From Nitrospirota bacterium (GTDB lineage: Bacteria; Nitrospirota; Nitrospiria; Nitrospirales; Nitrospiraceae), in the NCBI GenBank assembly GCA_030645475.1, contig JAUSMA010000060.1:248001-312000 (forward strand): 64,000 nucleotides of DNA. Direction: 5' to 3'. Made by a program: the position numbers and the translations under genes. Shown piece after piece: positions 56,956 through 64,000 of the stretch. Each line of letters starts with the position of its first letter. Positions within the stretch are counted from its first letter, which is position 1. The notes under the pieces were generated by a model. It did no database searches, had not been told where the DNA came from, and saw nothing but the letters and a program-made list of their open reading frames with translations.

Positions 56956-57189
56956 CTACTTTTCGATCAACCGCCAGCCTTCTTTTTGGATGCAGCGTTC
57001 TGTGGCGTTAATGACGAGGAGCTGACTGCCCTGCTGAAGCTTGGGATCCCGAGAGACATCCATCCCGCATTTATTGTAATCGGTGGTGAATTCTGATGAG
57101 GGTTTGTTGGGGTGGACCCATTCGGTTGAGGAGCAGCCTGTGAGTAGGAATCCAACCACCAGCAGGGTCCAGCTTGAAATCGTGCGCAT
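56956..57189 (-). CDS. small predicted lipoprotein
   Basis: 77 residues. Signal peptide SWTLLVVGFLLTGC with lipobox LLTGC; the mature part of about 59 residues has two more Cys (KCGMDVS and ERCIQKEGW) that may form a disulphide. A GAGGAGGAA ribosome-binding site precedes the ATG. A promoter is visible upstream. Function unknown. Confidence 0.7.
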   Translation of the reverse strand: MRTISSWTLLVVGFLLTGCSSTEWVHPNKPSSEFTTDYNKCGMDVSRDPKLQQGSQLLVINATERCIQKEGWRLIEK

Positions 57190-57223
57190 CAGTTCCTCCT
57201 CAATATGTGAATCGTACGAGGCA

Positions 57224-57252
57224 CGATAAACCTGTTATCGAGGAATCGTCAA
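57224..57252 (-). promoter_or_regulatory. promoter for the small lipoprotein gene
   Basis: On the minus strand TTGACG (57247-57252), a 17-base spacer and TTATCG (57224-57229), 35 bases upstream of the ATG. Confidence 0.45.
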
Positions 57253-57488
57253 GCTGGCGAGCCTCGTTGTATCTCCGAATACGAAGACCGGACGGGACAA
57301 GCCTGTCGGTCATGGATAGAAGTAGGACAGCCCGGAGAGATCCATGCATTTATATCAATAAATATGCATATTATCATGCACTTACAATCTATCTATGAAC
57401 TAAAACATCATCCACCCGTTCGTATCATTGTTGTGCGAATCACAGGTCTGCTACCGTGCGGACTCGATCACACGAATGGGAGGCACCT

Positions 57489-57731
57489 GTGACAGCTGTC
57501 GATAGCCTGATGCTGGATGCGAAGCAAGCGATCATGGAAGAACATCATCGCCGTTTTCAAACCTTTCAGCAGGAAGGACGTTGGGAGGAGGCGCTCCAAC
57601 AAATTCATGTCACACTCAGTTGTGCGGCAGATCTCCTGAATGAATCGCTCCGAGTCCTCGACGAAGCCATTGCGACTCACGACCCTATTTCTGCCGGCGA
57701 CGCCACTCCCCCTCCCAGCGCGACATCCTAA
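57489..57731 (+). CDS. small helical protein of unknown function
   Basis: 80 residues from a GTG at 57489 with GGGAGG five bases upstream. The chain is predicted to be mostly helical (AKQAIMEEHHRRFQTFQQEG, EEALQQIHVTLSCAADLLNE) with a low-complexity Pro/Ser tail. It stands directly upstream of the phoB-type gene and its PHO box. Family not recognised. Confidence 0.55.
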   Translation: MTAVDSLMLDAKQAIMEEHHRRFQTFQQEGRWEEALQQIHVTLSCAADLLNESLRVLDEAIATHDPISAGDATPPPSATS

Positions 57732-57779
57732 TTGAACCACGCCACGGTTCCCCTCTGCCCTCTCTCGTACCCATTCTGA

Positions 57780-57808
57780 GTTAATACAACCGTAACATTG
57801 AAGGTTTA
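57780..57808 (+). promoter_or_regulatory. PHO box upstream of the phoB-type gene
   Basis: Half-sites GTTAATA (57780-57786) and CGTAACA (57791-57797) with a 4-bp spacer, and a weaker third AGGTTTA (57802-57808). It predicts autoregulation of the response regulator. It is 62 bases from the ATG. Confidence 0.65.
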
Positions 57809-57870
57809 TCCTACGGCATGGCTGGATTGCTTTGGGACTCAGCCCATCATGCAGCAGAGATGGAGACCGC

Positions 57871-58584
57871 ATGCCTCTTGCTCCCAAGAAGGTTCTGATC
57901 GTCGAAGATGAGGCGGACATCGCCCAACTCGTGAAACTCTACCTGGAGAAGGAAGGGTTTCACGCGAATATTGCGCAGTCTGGCGCCGAAGCGCTGCAGC
58001 TCATAAAGTCCGGGCATCCAGACCTTCTGATTCTTGACCTCATGCTGCCAGAAATGGACGGCCTTGAAGTCTGCAAGAAAGTCCGCAACGCGCCGGACAC
58101 CGCGCTGCTTCCGATCATCATGCTGACGGCCAAAGCCGAGGAATCCGACACCATTGTCGGCCTCGAACTCGGCGCCGACGACTATGTGGCGAAACCGTTC
58201 AGCCCCAAAGCGCTGATCGCCAGGGTCAAAGCGCTCTTTCGTCGACTCGAACGGACAGACGATCCCAAGCAATCGTCCTTTAGCTTCGGGCCGCTCGTCA
58301 TGGAACTCTCCCGACACGAAGTGACCGTAAAGGGCAAAGAGGTCGCACTCACGGCCAAAGAGTTCGGCCTGCTCGAACACCTACTGCGTCACCCTGGGCG
58401 TGTGCTGACACGGGATGTCTTGCTGAATGCCATATGGGGCTACGACTACTATGGGACCACGCGAACCGTGGATGTGCATATCCGCCGGCTGAAGATGAAA
58501 ATCCCGCTACTCGATGACGCCATCATCTCGGTCAAATCGTTGGGGTACAAACTATCGGACCACGCGACTGAGAAGCAGCGCTAA
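57871..58584 (+). CDS. phoB: PhoB-type response regulator
   Basis: 237 residues, OmpR/PhoB class. The receiver domain has the acidic pair in VLIVEDEAD, phospho-acceptor Asp56 in LLILDLMLPEMDG, the Thr in IIMLTAKAE and the Lys in DYVAKPFSP. The winged-helix effector follows (LTAKEFGLLEHLLRHPGRVL, TRTVDVHIRRLKMKI). ATG at 57871 has GGAG five bases upstream. The setting in a Pst/PhoU island with a PHO box in its own promoter supports PhoB. No histidine kinase gene is adjacent. Confidence 0.88.
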   Translation: MPLAPKKVLIVEDEADIAQLVKLYLEKEGFHANIAQSGAEALQLIKSGHPDLLILDLMLPEMDGLEVCKKVRNAPDTALLPIIMLTAKAEESDTIVGLELGADDYVAKPFSPKALIARVKALFRRLERTDDPKQSSFSFGPLVMELSRHEVTVKGKEVALTAKEFGLLEHLLRHPGRVLTRDVLLNAIWGYDYYGTTRTVDVHIRRLKMKIPLLDDAIISVKSLGYKLSDHATEKQR

Positions 58585-58600
58585 CCGGCGACTGTTGCAC

Positions 58601-58921
58601 ATGACTAAGACGCTATCTCTGCTCCTTTCCTGCTGCCTCCTGTTGTCCCTTCTGTCTTGCAGTCATCCCCGAGTGGAAGAGTTCGAAGCCAGCATCGGAC
58701 AGATCGGTCAGGACGACATGATCCGACGATTCGGCTATCCACAGCGGCTCAAACGGCTTCCGCCTGGAATAGAGGCCTGGGACTATGAATTTCTATCAGG
58801 AAATTCCCGCTGTGTGGGATATCGCGTCTACTTTGACGAAGACCGGCAATCGACGCACTGGGAGCCACGGTCCTGCCACAGAGGGGAACAGACCAACCGT
58901 CCACAGGGGAAACAAAACTAA
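58601..58921 (+). CDS. predicted lipoprotein, SmpA/OmlA-like start
   Basis: 106 residues. Signal peptide LSLLLSCCLLLSLLSC with lipobox; the mature part begins SHPRVEEFEASIGQIGQDDM and contains MIRRFGYPQRLKRLPPGIEAWDYEF, a short alpha-beta unit reminiscent of BamE/OmlA-type lipoproteins (shown here only in part). Follows the regulator by 16 bases and may share its transcript. The stop overlaps the stop of the convergent gene by 4 bases. Confidence 0.65.
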   Translation: MTKTLSLLLSCCLLLSLLSCSHPRVEEFEASIGQIGQDDMIRRFGYPQRLKRLPPGIEAWDYEFLSGNSRCVGYRVYFDEDRQSTHWEPRSCHRGEQTNRPQGKQN

Positions 58922-59325
58922 TACTTAGTTTTCGGCGAAGCCCCAGTCGCACTTTTTGTCGGAGGGATACTGTCGACGGGCTCTTTGATCTTCAGCCCGA
59001 TGTCTTGCAGCGCTTTCCCGTACTGTCCGCAATATTCGCGAGCACGCGCTGGTGCCTGCTCGTACTTCTCCAAGCAGGCCCGGTAAGACTTGAGGAGCAA
59101 GCTGGCTTCGTTGTACGCCACGGTGGCTGCTTCGTCCTGCTTGAATTGTTGGCATTGAATGGCCGCTTCCCGATCGAGCAGCGTCTCGCCAGGCATATGT
59201 CCGCATGTGACGTCGATGAACTTTTGGGGGCGGACGCAACCCACCGAAACACACAGCAGAGCACTCACCACCAACAGGCTGAACGTCCGCATCATCGTGG
59301 TTCCCACTCGAATCTCCCGGGTCAT
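58918..59325 (-). CDS. predicted lipoprotein with its own PHO box
   Basis: 135 residues. The ATG at 59325 has CGGAG eight bases upstream. Signal peptide MRTFSLLVVSALLCVSVGC ends in a lipobox-like SVGC. The mature part is helical and has four further Cys (VTCGHMPG, IQCQQFK, RACLEKY, YCGQYG), suggesting two disulphides. A PHO box stands 82 bases upstream, so this is a predicted new member of the phosphate regulon. No family recognised. Confidence 0.7.
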   Translation of the reverse strand: MTREIRVGTTMMRTFSLLVVSALLCVSVGCVRPQKFIDVTCGHMPGETLLDREAAIQCQQFKQDEAATVAYNEASLLLKSYRACLEKYEQAPARAREYCGQYGKALQDIGLKIKEPVDSIPPTKSATGASPKTKY

Positions 59326-59406
59326 GGCTGTCGCTCCGGATCACACGCACATCGAACGCCTGTCATAGTTCAACTTGAACATCCTGAGCTTGCACCATTA
59401 CGCCTA

Positions 59407-59435
59407 ACACAAGGGCATGTTACAAGTTCGTTAAC
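59407..59435 (-). promoter_or_regulatory. PHO box upstream of the 58.9-kb lipoprotein gene
   Basis: Read on the minus strand: GTTAACG (59429-59435), TGTAACA (59418-59424) and a weak CTTGTGT (59407-59413), with 4-bp spacers. Orientation fits the gene ending at 58918. Confidence 0.6.
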
Positions 59436-59618
59436 TTCTTCCTCTCAAAGACAGACATCCGCAAAGAAAGCCTTCGCTCTTCACATATTGCGAGGATCAC
59501 AGGCACCTCTCTCCTCACGTCCCGCAGGCACCAGACCCGCGTTACACAGACTTGATCCGTTGCTGATCGCCCCGTGTCTTGGAGCGCGTAGAAGTATCGT
59601 CACAGGGAGGTCACGCCG

Positions 59619-60041
59619 ATGCCACACACGAGTTCCTCAAACCGTACCAAGAAAATGGCTACGCCGAAGCACCTGAATATCCAGCCGCGGACCAGTACAC
59701 ACTTCGCGGATCTTCAGCGGGAACTCAATCGACTTCGAGCGGTGCTCAGACGAGAAACCATGATCTCCCATATGTTCATGACAGAACCGGAACTCTTCCC
59801 CGATCCAACCGACCAAGCCGCAGCTGAGCATGAGCTCGACGTCGCCTTGTCCGTCAATATTCTCGCGCTCGAAAAGCTTCGACGGATTGAGCAGGCACTC
59901 ACGTCTATCCATGCACATTCATATGGCATCTGTTCCCGCTGCGCGTACGAGATCCCCGAGGCCAGACTGAAGGTGCAGCCGGATTCGCTCTTATGCGTCC
60001 CCTGTCTCACCCTCGTCGAACAAGAAGCCGCCAGGAATTAA
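59619..60041 (+). CDS. DksA/TraR-type zinc-finger protein
   Basis: 140 residues. A helical coiled-coil-like N-terminal part (LQRELNRLRAVLRRE) is followed by a C4 zinc finger, CSRCAYEIPEARLKVQPDSL then LCVPC (CxxC-x17-CxxC), as in DksA. Members bind the secondary channel of RNA polymerase, with ppGpp in the case of DksA. GGGAGGT lies just upstream of the ATG. The acidic DxxDA tip of true DksA is not clearly seen, so it may be a TraR/DksA-like variant. Confidence 0.82.
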   Translation: MPHTSSSNRTKKMATPKHLNIQPRTSTHFADLQRELNRLRAVLRRETMISHMFMTEPELFPDPTDQAAAEHELDVALSVNILALEKLRRIEQALTSIHAHSYGICSRCAYEIPEARLKVQPDSLLCVPCLTLVEQEAARN

Positions 60042-60177
60042 CCCGATGCCGAACACTGCCACGCCCGCACCTTGGAGTCCAGCTGCTACCTCGCCGTGCA
60101 CCTGGCTCCCCGCGCTTGTCCCTTCCCGCCAGGAGAAGGGACAAGCCCCGGGCCGCAACGTCATGAAGGAGACCTCG

Positions 60178-61116
60178 ATGCACGATATCGACCAACGACC
60201 GCACCATATTCTGACCTTCGATCTCGAGGAGCATTTTCACGCCTCACGCTTTGACTCTTCCATGCGCCGGAGAAATTGGTCATCCTTTCAAAGTCGGGCT
60301 CAAGCGAGCGTTGAGCAAATCCTCGAACTCCTGGCTCACCACTCAACGAAAGCGACGTTCTTTTCGCTCGGGTGGCTGGCCGAACAGCACCCATCGGTCA
60401 TTCGCGAAGTTTCGGCCGCCGGCCACGAGATTGCCTGTCTCGGATATGGGCATGAGTTGGTCGGCGCGCAAACCCCGCAGCGCTTTCGAGAAGACATTCG
60501 TCGAGCCAAAGATATTCTGGAGGATGTCACCGGACACCAAGTCGTCGGATTTCGAGCGCCAAGCCTGAGTATCACCGCGCACACACCCTGGGCCCTGCAA
60601 ATCGTGGCCGAAGAAGGATTTCTATACGATAGCAGCGTGCTTCCCATCCGCCATGACCTGGCAGGGATACCAGGCGCAAGCCCATGGATCCATAGGCTTG
60701 CGTTGGAAGGCATCCGTCTCTGGGAAATCCCACCCTCAACCATGAATCTTGGAGGATTCCGCAAGGCCATCGGCAGTGGCGGATATCTCAGAGCATTCAG
60801 CTATCCAATATTGAAATCCCTTCTCTCTCGAATCGAAGCGCTCGACGAACCGATCGTCGTCTCCATGCGGACCTGGGAGATCGATGCCGCACAGCCGCGC
60901 ATGCGGGGTACCGCCCTCTCAGAATTCCGTCACTACTTCAATCTGGACAAGACAGCCGTCCGGCTCGATCAGCTGCTCACAGATTTTCAGTTTGGACCGG
61001 TCTGCAAAGTCGTACTCGCGATTCGCGACCAGGTCCTGAGCGCGCCCGTCCGCACAGCGCTCAATTCAGACCCACGTGCTTCCCAAGAGGAGTCGCCGCG
61101 ACTCACGACCGTCTAA
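60178..61116 (+). CDS. polysaccharide deacetylase, XrtA/PEP-CTERM-associated type
   Basis: 312 residues from the ATG at 60178, with AAGGAG six bases upstream. A NodB-type deacetylase core: ILTFDLEEHFHA (metal Asp/Glu-His start), KATFFSLGWLAEQHP, GHEIACLGYGHE and VGFRAPSLSI. The C-terminal part carries a FRKAIGSGGYLRAFSYPI segment of the DUF3473 kind. This subfamily is usually found with exopolysaccharide and exosortase genes, which are not in the window. Probable substrate is an N-acetylated surface polysaccharide. Confidence 0.85.
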   Translation: MHDIDQRPHHILTFDLEEHFHASRFDSSMRRRNWSSFQSRAQASVEQILELLAHHSTKATFFSLGWLAEQHPSVIREVSAAGHEIACLGYGHELVGAQTPQRFREDIRRAKDILEDVTGHQVVGFRAPSLSITAHTPWALQIVAEEGFLYDSSVLPIRHDLAGIPGASPWIHRLALEGIRLWEIPPSTMNLGGFRKAIGSGGYLRAFSYPILKSLLSRIEALDEPIVVSMRTWEIDAAQPRMRGTALSEFRHYFNLDKTAVRLDQLLTDFQFGPVCKVVLAIRDQVLSAPVRTALNSDPRASQEESPRLTTV

Positions 61117-61130
61117 CCAAGGAGGGATCT

Positions 61131-61346
61131 ATGCCCTGTACCCGTTGTGCCGGCTTAAGAGTGCCTGAGATCATCTGCGAGGGGGGAACCAGAGTTCCGG
61201 CGTTTCGTTGCCTCCACTGCGGGGACATCATCGACCGCGTGATCGTCCAAAACCGCCAACGCCGCCGTCATCCACACCCAAGCCGAGCCCGCACGCCCAT
61301 CTACGGAAGCGACCGGTGGAAAAAGAATAAACCGGCCCTCGCCTAG
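61131..61346 (+). CDS. small zinc-ribbon protein
   Basis: 71 residues with CTRC near the start and CLHC about 20 residues later, a minimal four-Cys zinc ribbon, followed by a basic tail rich in Arg and Pro. A perfect AAGGAGGG lies ahead of the ATG. It follows the deacetylase by 14 bases. Function unknown; the basic tail could bind nucleic acid. Confidence 0.6.
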   Translation: MPCTRCAGLRVPEIICEGGTRVPAFRCLHCGDIIDRVIVQNRQRRRHPHPSRARTPIYGSDRWKKNKPALA

Positions 61347-61393
61347 GCTCGACCTCATCGAGCCAGGGATTGGTACAGGCATGGGTCCAGAGC

Positions 61394-61735
61394 CTAGGCC
61401 AGAGATGGCATAAGTGAATGGTTCGGCACATAACCCGTTGTGACCTTCGCCTTCTCGCTCACCGATCCTCGCACCTGTAACCACAACGCACCTTCGTTCG
61501 ATTCCTCGATCAGTGCGAACGTCAGTTGGGGCGCATGCAACCCTTCGAATAGTAGGTAATCCGCGATTCGCCTGTTGAGCAATCCCGAGCGGCGAAACTT
61601 GAATGCATAGCCGTCCTCAAGCTCTTGAATCTCCGCCACATACTTGAACAGTCCCGTCACCAAGACTTCACGACGTAGCGCGAGTTCGGGGTCGGACAGA
61701 GGTGTTACCAGAGATCGATCGGGAGAGAGATACAT
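61394..61735 (-). CDS. hypothetical protein
   Basis: About 113 residues from the ATG at 61735; a TTG at 61792 would add 19. No signal peptide or membrane span. The sequence (LRREVLVTGLFKYVAEIQEL, FKFRRSGLLNRRIADYLLFE, ALIEESNEGALWLQVRGSV) looks like a single alpha-beta domain. Not recognised. Confidence 0.55.
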   Translation of the reverse strand: MYLSPDRSLVTPLSDPELALRREVLVTGLFKYVAEIQELEDGYAFKFRRSGLLNRRIADYLLFEGLHAPQLTFALIEESNEGALWLQVRGSVSEKAKVTTGYVPNHSLMPSLA

Positions 61736-61748
61736 AGTGTGTGAGTCC

Positions 61749-61781
61749 GACGTGCGCGCCGTTTGTTCCAGCGCGCACGTC
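61749..61781 (+). terminator. possible hairpin terminator
   Basis: A perfect 10-bp GC-rich stem (GACGTGCGCG, 61749-61758 and its complement 61772-61781) with a 13-base loop, followed by TTGTTAG on the plus strand. It lies 400 bases past the zinc-ribbon gene and just upstream of the convergent-strand hypothetical gene. Confidence 0.4.
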
Positions 61782-61796
61782 TTGTTAGCCAAATAG

Positions 61797-61820
61797 GAGA
61801 CGCGTGGACGGCCGCGTCTC
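61797..61820 (-). terminator. hairpin terminator overlapping the PhoX stop
   Basis: An 8-bp stem (GAGACGCG, 61797-61804 with 61813-61820) directly at the end of the PhoX-type gene, followed on the minus strand by CTATTTGG. The stem includes part of the stop codon. Confidence 0.5.
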
Positions 61821-63351
61821 AGTGTTGAAACCGGAAAGGGATCTTGAACCCAGTGATCTTGATGATGTCGTCCGTCGCATAATCGTCGATCTTCGGCATC
61901 AAGCCGTCGCTGCTGTGCTGAATCGACAAATAGGCCGTCCGCCCGTCTGCAGAGAACTTAAAGCCGCTCGGTTCTGCGGACGAGTCCTTCACCGACAGAA
62001 TCTTGATGCAGCCGTCGGTTTTGAGATTAAGGTCTGCGCCATCCGGCAAACAGGCGAAGATGTCTCCGTTTGGATTGTCCTCGATGACATAATGATTCCC
62101 GGTCTTCGGTTGGAAAGCAAAGTTGTCCGGCTGGTTCATGTCCTGATCGCCTTCAACAAATCGGTTCACGACGACCGTTCGCTGAGTCGCGCTCGCAGTC
62201 AGGGGATCGGAATCTACACCGCAAAGGACCTCCCCATAGTTGCCCCCTTCGGCCAGACCGGTATTCGTCCAGCAGAAACGAACACCAGGCCCCTCGAACA
62301 TGTCATCCAACTCAAGATCCTCTGGACGATAGTAGCCGGTCGCTCCCATGGTATTGGCGTCTGTCCGTGCGTTCGCCGCGCTCACATTGATCCAGGCGCC
62401 ATTCCCGATTTCACAGCCCTGCCCGAATTGCTGCGTGGCGCTCTGGCAGGACACCTGAAGCGCATACACATTGCCGGCAGCAAAAGGAGATTCCGCAAGC
62501 GTGGCAATGGGGGCGTTGGTGGTCCTGGGGATCGCCGGAACAAACTTAAACATGGCGCCGCCGTCGGCGTTCGCCGGAGTGCCCGGTCGCAGTTCATCTC
62601 CGGCATAGACTACACCCTGGGGCGTCACTCCGATTCCCTCCCACGCCATCTTGGGCAACGCCGTCCGCTTCACAATCGAGGTGGAGGGTAATCCGTTCTC
62701 ATCGACGATGGAACCCAGCGCACGATCCGTGATCGTCTGATTCGTCACGGCCAACGGATTCAGGATCTCATAGGCCCCGCCGTCACTGGCCTCTTCTGTC
62801 GCCAGGATCGTCTGCCACGGCGTACGGCGAATGCCGTCGCACGCTATCGTCCCGCGCAGGATCGTCTCCACCGAGCCGTCCGACAGCTTGATGCGCTGTA
62901 CGGCAGGATTGAATTTTCTGACCAAGCCACCCGGCAGAAAGGTCCCAAGGTCTTGACGCCCTCCCTCAATGCAGAAAATCAGGTGTGTCGGACTCTCGTC
63001 ACTCGGCCAAAACGCGAACATGTCCGCCGCATTGGCGGCTATCCGAGTCACGTACTCGGCCTTGAGACCATCGGCCAACAACACATGCTCCGAAGCCCTT
63101 TGAGTCGGTGTTCGATAATCTCCTGTCGTGGGTGAAGCCGATTCCTTCAGGGGCCTGCCGACTCCGAACCACACGGTGGAAGACCGCTCCAGTCCACGCT
63201 GGACGAGCGCGCCAAAATCTAACCCCTCGAACCCTTCGAATTCACTCGCCTGGGCAGACACAGCCGGAGCCGCAAGAATAGAAGCGGCCAAACCGACTTT
63301 CGCCGCAGCGAACCCCCATTTCACCAATCGCTTCTTGAGTTTTGCCATCAT
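61819..63351 (-). CDS. PhoX-type (DUF839) predicted phosphatase
   Basis: About 510 residues from the ATG at 63351, with AAAGGAG just upstream. A Sec-type signal peptide (VGLAASILAAPAVSA) replaces the twin-arginine signal usual for PhoX. The body is a DUF839 beta-propeller: FCIEGGRQDLGTFLPGG, TPWQTILATEEASDGG, YRPEDLELDD, FCWTNTG and FVEGDQDMNQPDNFAFQPKT. PhoX enzymes are calcium/iron alkaline phosphatases induced by phosphate limitation. A PHO box about 330 bases upstream agrees with that. Its activity is not proven by sequence. Confidence 0.8.
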   Translation of the reverse strand: MMAKLKKRLVKWGFAAAKVGLAASILAAPAVSAQASEFEGFEGLDFGALVQRGLERSSTVWFGVGRPLKESASPTTGDYRTPTQRASEHVLLADGLKAEYVTRIAANAADMFAFWPSDESPTHLIFCIEGGRQDLGTFLPGGLVRKFNPAVQRIKLSDGSVETILRGTIACDGIRRTPWQTILATEEASDGGAYEILNPLAVTNQTITDRALGSIVDENGLPSTSIVKRTALPKMAWEGIGVTPQGVVYAGDELRPGTPANADGGAMFKFVPAIPRTTNAPIATLAESPFAAGNVYALQVSCQSATQQFGQGCEIGNGAWINVSAANARTDANTMGATGYYRPEDLELDDMFEGPGVRFCWTNTGLAEGGNYGEVLCGVDSDPLTASATQRTVVVNRFVEGDQDMNQPDNFAFQPKTGNHYVIEDNPNGDIFACLPDGADLNLKTDGCIKILSVKDSSAEPSGFKFSADGRTAYLSIQHSSDGLMPKIDDYATDDIIKITGFKIPFRFQH

Positions 63352-64000
63352 CGACTCCTTTCCACATTTCCTCACCGTGCCGGATGAAACCAGCTGCAGC
63401 GAGCGTGCCATTGTGAATGTCGCCACTCGTGATTGACTGAGCCCTCTCTGCCCGAACGACTGTGCCATCTCCGCCCTCCTCCAGTTGGGTGCGTGAAAGG
63501 CTGGGAACGGTCGCAGACTGAGAGACATGCAGGATCACATGCTGTCCTGATGTCCGATTGAGCCGGGAACCGCACAGCATCAAGAAGCTGCAGTCTCCTT
63601 CTTGCCGCCACGCTCTCGGCACTCCCACAGGAAGCAGTGTCACAGCAAGCCGTTACGTCTCGATCTGACTGGCCTCAAGAACGCGTAACAGCCATGTTAA
63701 GTAATTACCTGTTCACGCGAGGTGAGATCGTGTGGATCGACGGAGGGAGAATAAGACTAGGACCGAGGCGCGCGCGGAGCAAACCAGAGCAGACCAGTTT
63801 TCAGCCACCTTGTCGACATGGGCAGCCGTTCGATCAACACAAGAACCTCCAATTCCCACGGACTGAACCGCATGATCTCCAAGAGACAGGTGCTCTGGAA
63901 GACGGACAGTATCCATGCCACTGATTCGTTACGACATTGTTTCTGTTGTATGAAGATCGTGCAACAGCGTGGTTTCATCGGAGCCGAATTCGCAGCAGGC
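63352..64000. other. region without a supported gene
   Basis: About 650 bp. It contains the PHO box at 63684-63701 and otherwise only short overlapping frames. A minus-strand frame at 63757-63978 contains FSPWELEVLVLIER, faintly like a LuxR-type helix-turn-helix, but it is broken and has no start signal. It could be the remnant of a gene or the edge of one lying beyond the window. Confidence 0.45.
63684..63701 (-). promoter_or_regulatory. PHO box upstream of the PhoX-type gene
   Basis: Read on the minus strand: CTTAACA (63695-63701), 4-bp spacer, TGTTACG (63684-63690). Two half-sites only. It is 332 bases from the PhoX start, which implies a long untranslated leader or an unrecognised upstream gene. 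Confidence 0.5.

Noticed and set aside
56808-57011. Plus-strand frame of 67 codons beginning after the 56.77-kb PHO box
   Set aside because: It contains the hairpin repeat at 56849 and overlaps the lipoprotein gene. The PHO box fits the opposite strand better.
61797-61820. Considered as an attachment site
   Set aside because: No integrase or second copy is seen; a terminator explains it better.

Overview
The window is 64 kb of a GC-rich bacterial chromosome. Family content and gene style point to the Nitrospirota, most likely a Nitrospira: a type II secretion system with a GspN protein, a GDP-fucose pair, a citrate synthase/fumarase/malic enzyme set, an XrtA-type polysaccharide deacetylase, and scattered palindromic repeats. 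The taxonomic call is an inference, because no rRNA, tRNA or marker of nitrite oxidation lies in the window. No tRNA, rRNA, CRISPR array, prophage or insertion sequence was seen.

Layout. 1-3.5 kb: end of a 1-pyrroline-5-carboxylate dehydrogenase gene, an exported protein, an SDR reductase and bioD. 3.5-14.9 kb: a long minus-strand housekeeping run (tsaD, hflX, nth, yicC, gmk, rpoZ, coaBC, a TPR gene, aroQ, efp, accB, accC, thiE) with several 4-base ATGA overlaps. 15-28.4 kb: clpC, nadK, a flavin oxidoreductase, fumC, an hsp20 gene interrupted by an in-frame TGA, citrate synthase, small exported proteins, an ArsC-like protein, RNase D, a J-domain protein and an ACT-malic enzyme. 28.5-32.6 kb: a tiny Lys/Asp-rich secreted repeat protein with its own promoter and terminator, then a 1226-residue DUF255/YyaL-aldo/keto reductase fusion. 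33.4-35.4 kb: fcl and gmd for GDP-L-fucose. 35.6-46.1 kb: type II secretion genes in the order C, E, F, G, H, I, J, N, L, M, K, without gspD. 46.2-58.6 kb: a phosphate island with a porin, two PstS-type proteins, pstCAB, phoU, a minus-strand operon containing PsiE and CBS proteins, and a PhoB-type regulator without an adjacent kinase. 58.6-64 kb: lipoproteins, a DksA/TraR zinc-finger protein, a polysaccharide deacetylase, a zinc-ribbon protein and a DUF839/PhoX-type phosphatase.

The phosphate genes are tied together by six candidate PHO boxes: 7-bp half-sites of the form xTxxACx separated by 4 bp. They lie upstream of the porin, pstS, the PsiE/CBS operon, the phoB-type gene, a lipoprotein gene and the PhoX gene. 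This predicts one phosphate-starvation regulon that includes several unnamed proteins.

The most unusual structure is a small family of paired heptamer-repeat arms: about four 7-bp units, a core of 27-85 bp, then about four complementary units. There are three copies, one against the bioD start and two at the 5' ends of the neighbouring pseudopilin genes gspG and gspH. In gspG the strong ribosome-binding site and ATG are out of frame with the prepilin motif, and loss of exactly one 7-bp unit would restore the frame. In gspH the repeat is read through in frame as an abnormally long leader peptide. This looks like a possible phase-variable switch on type II secretion. A second, unrelated 208-bp palindromic element sits between pstS and pstC.
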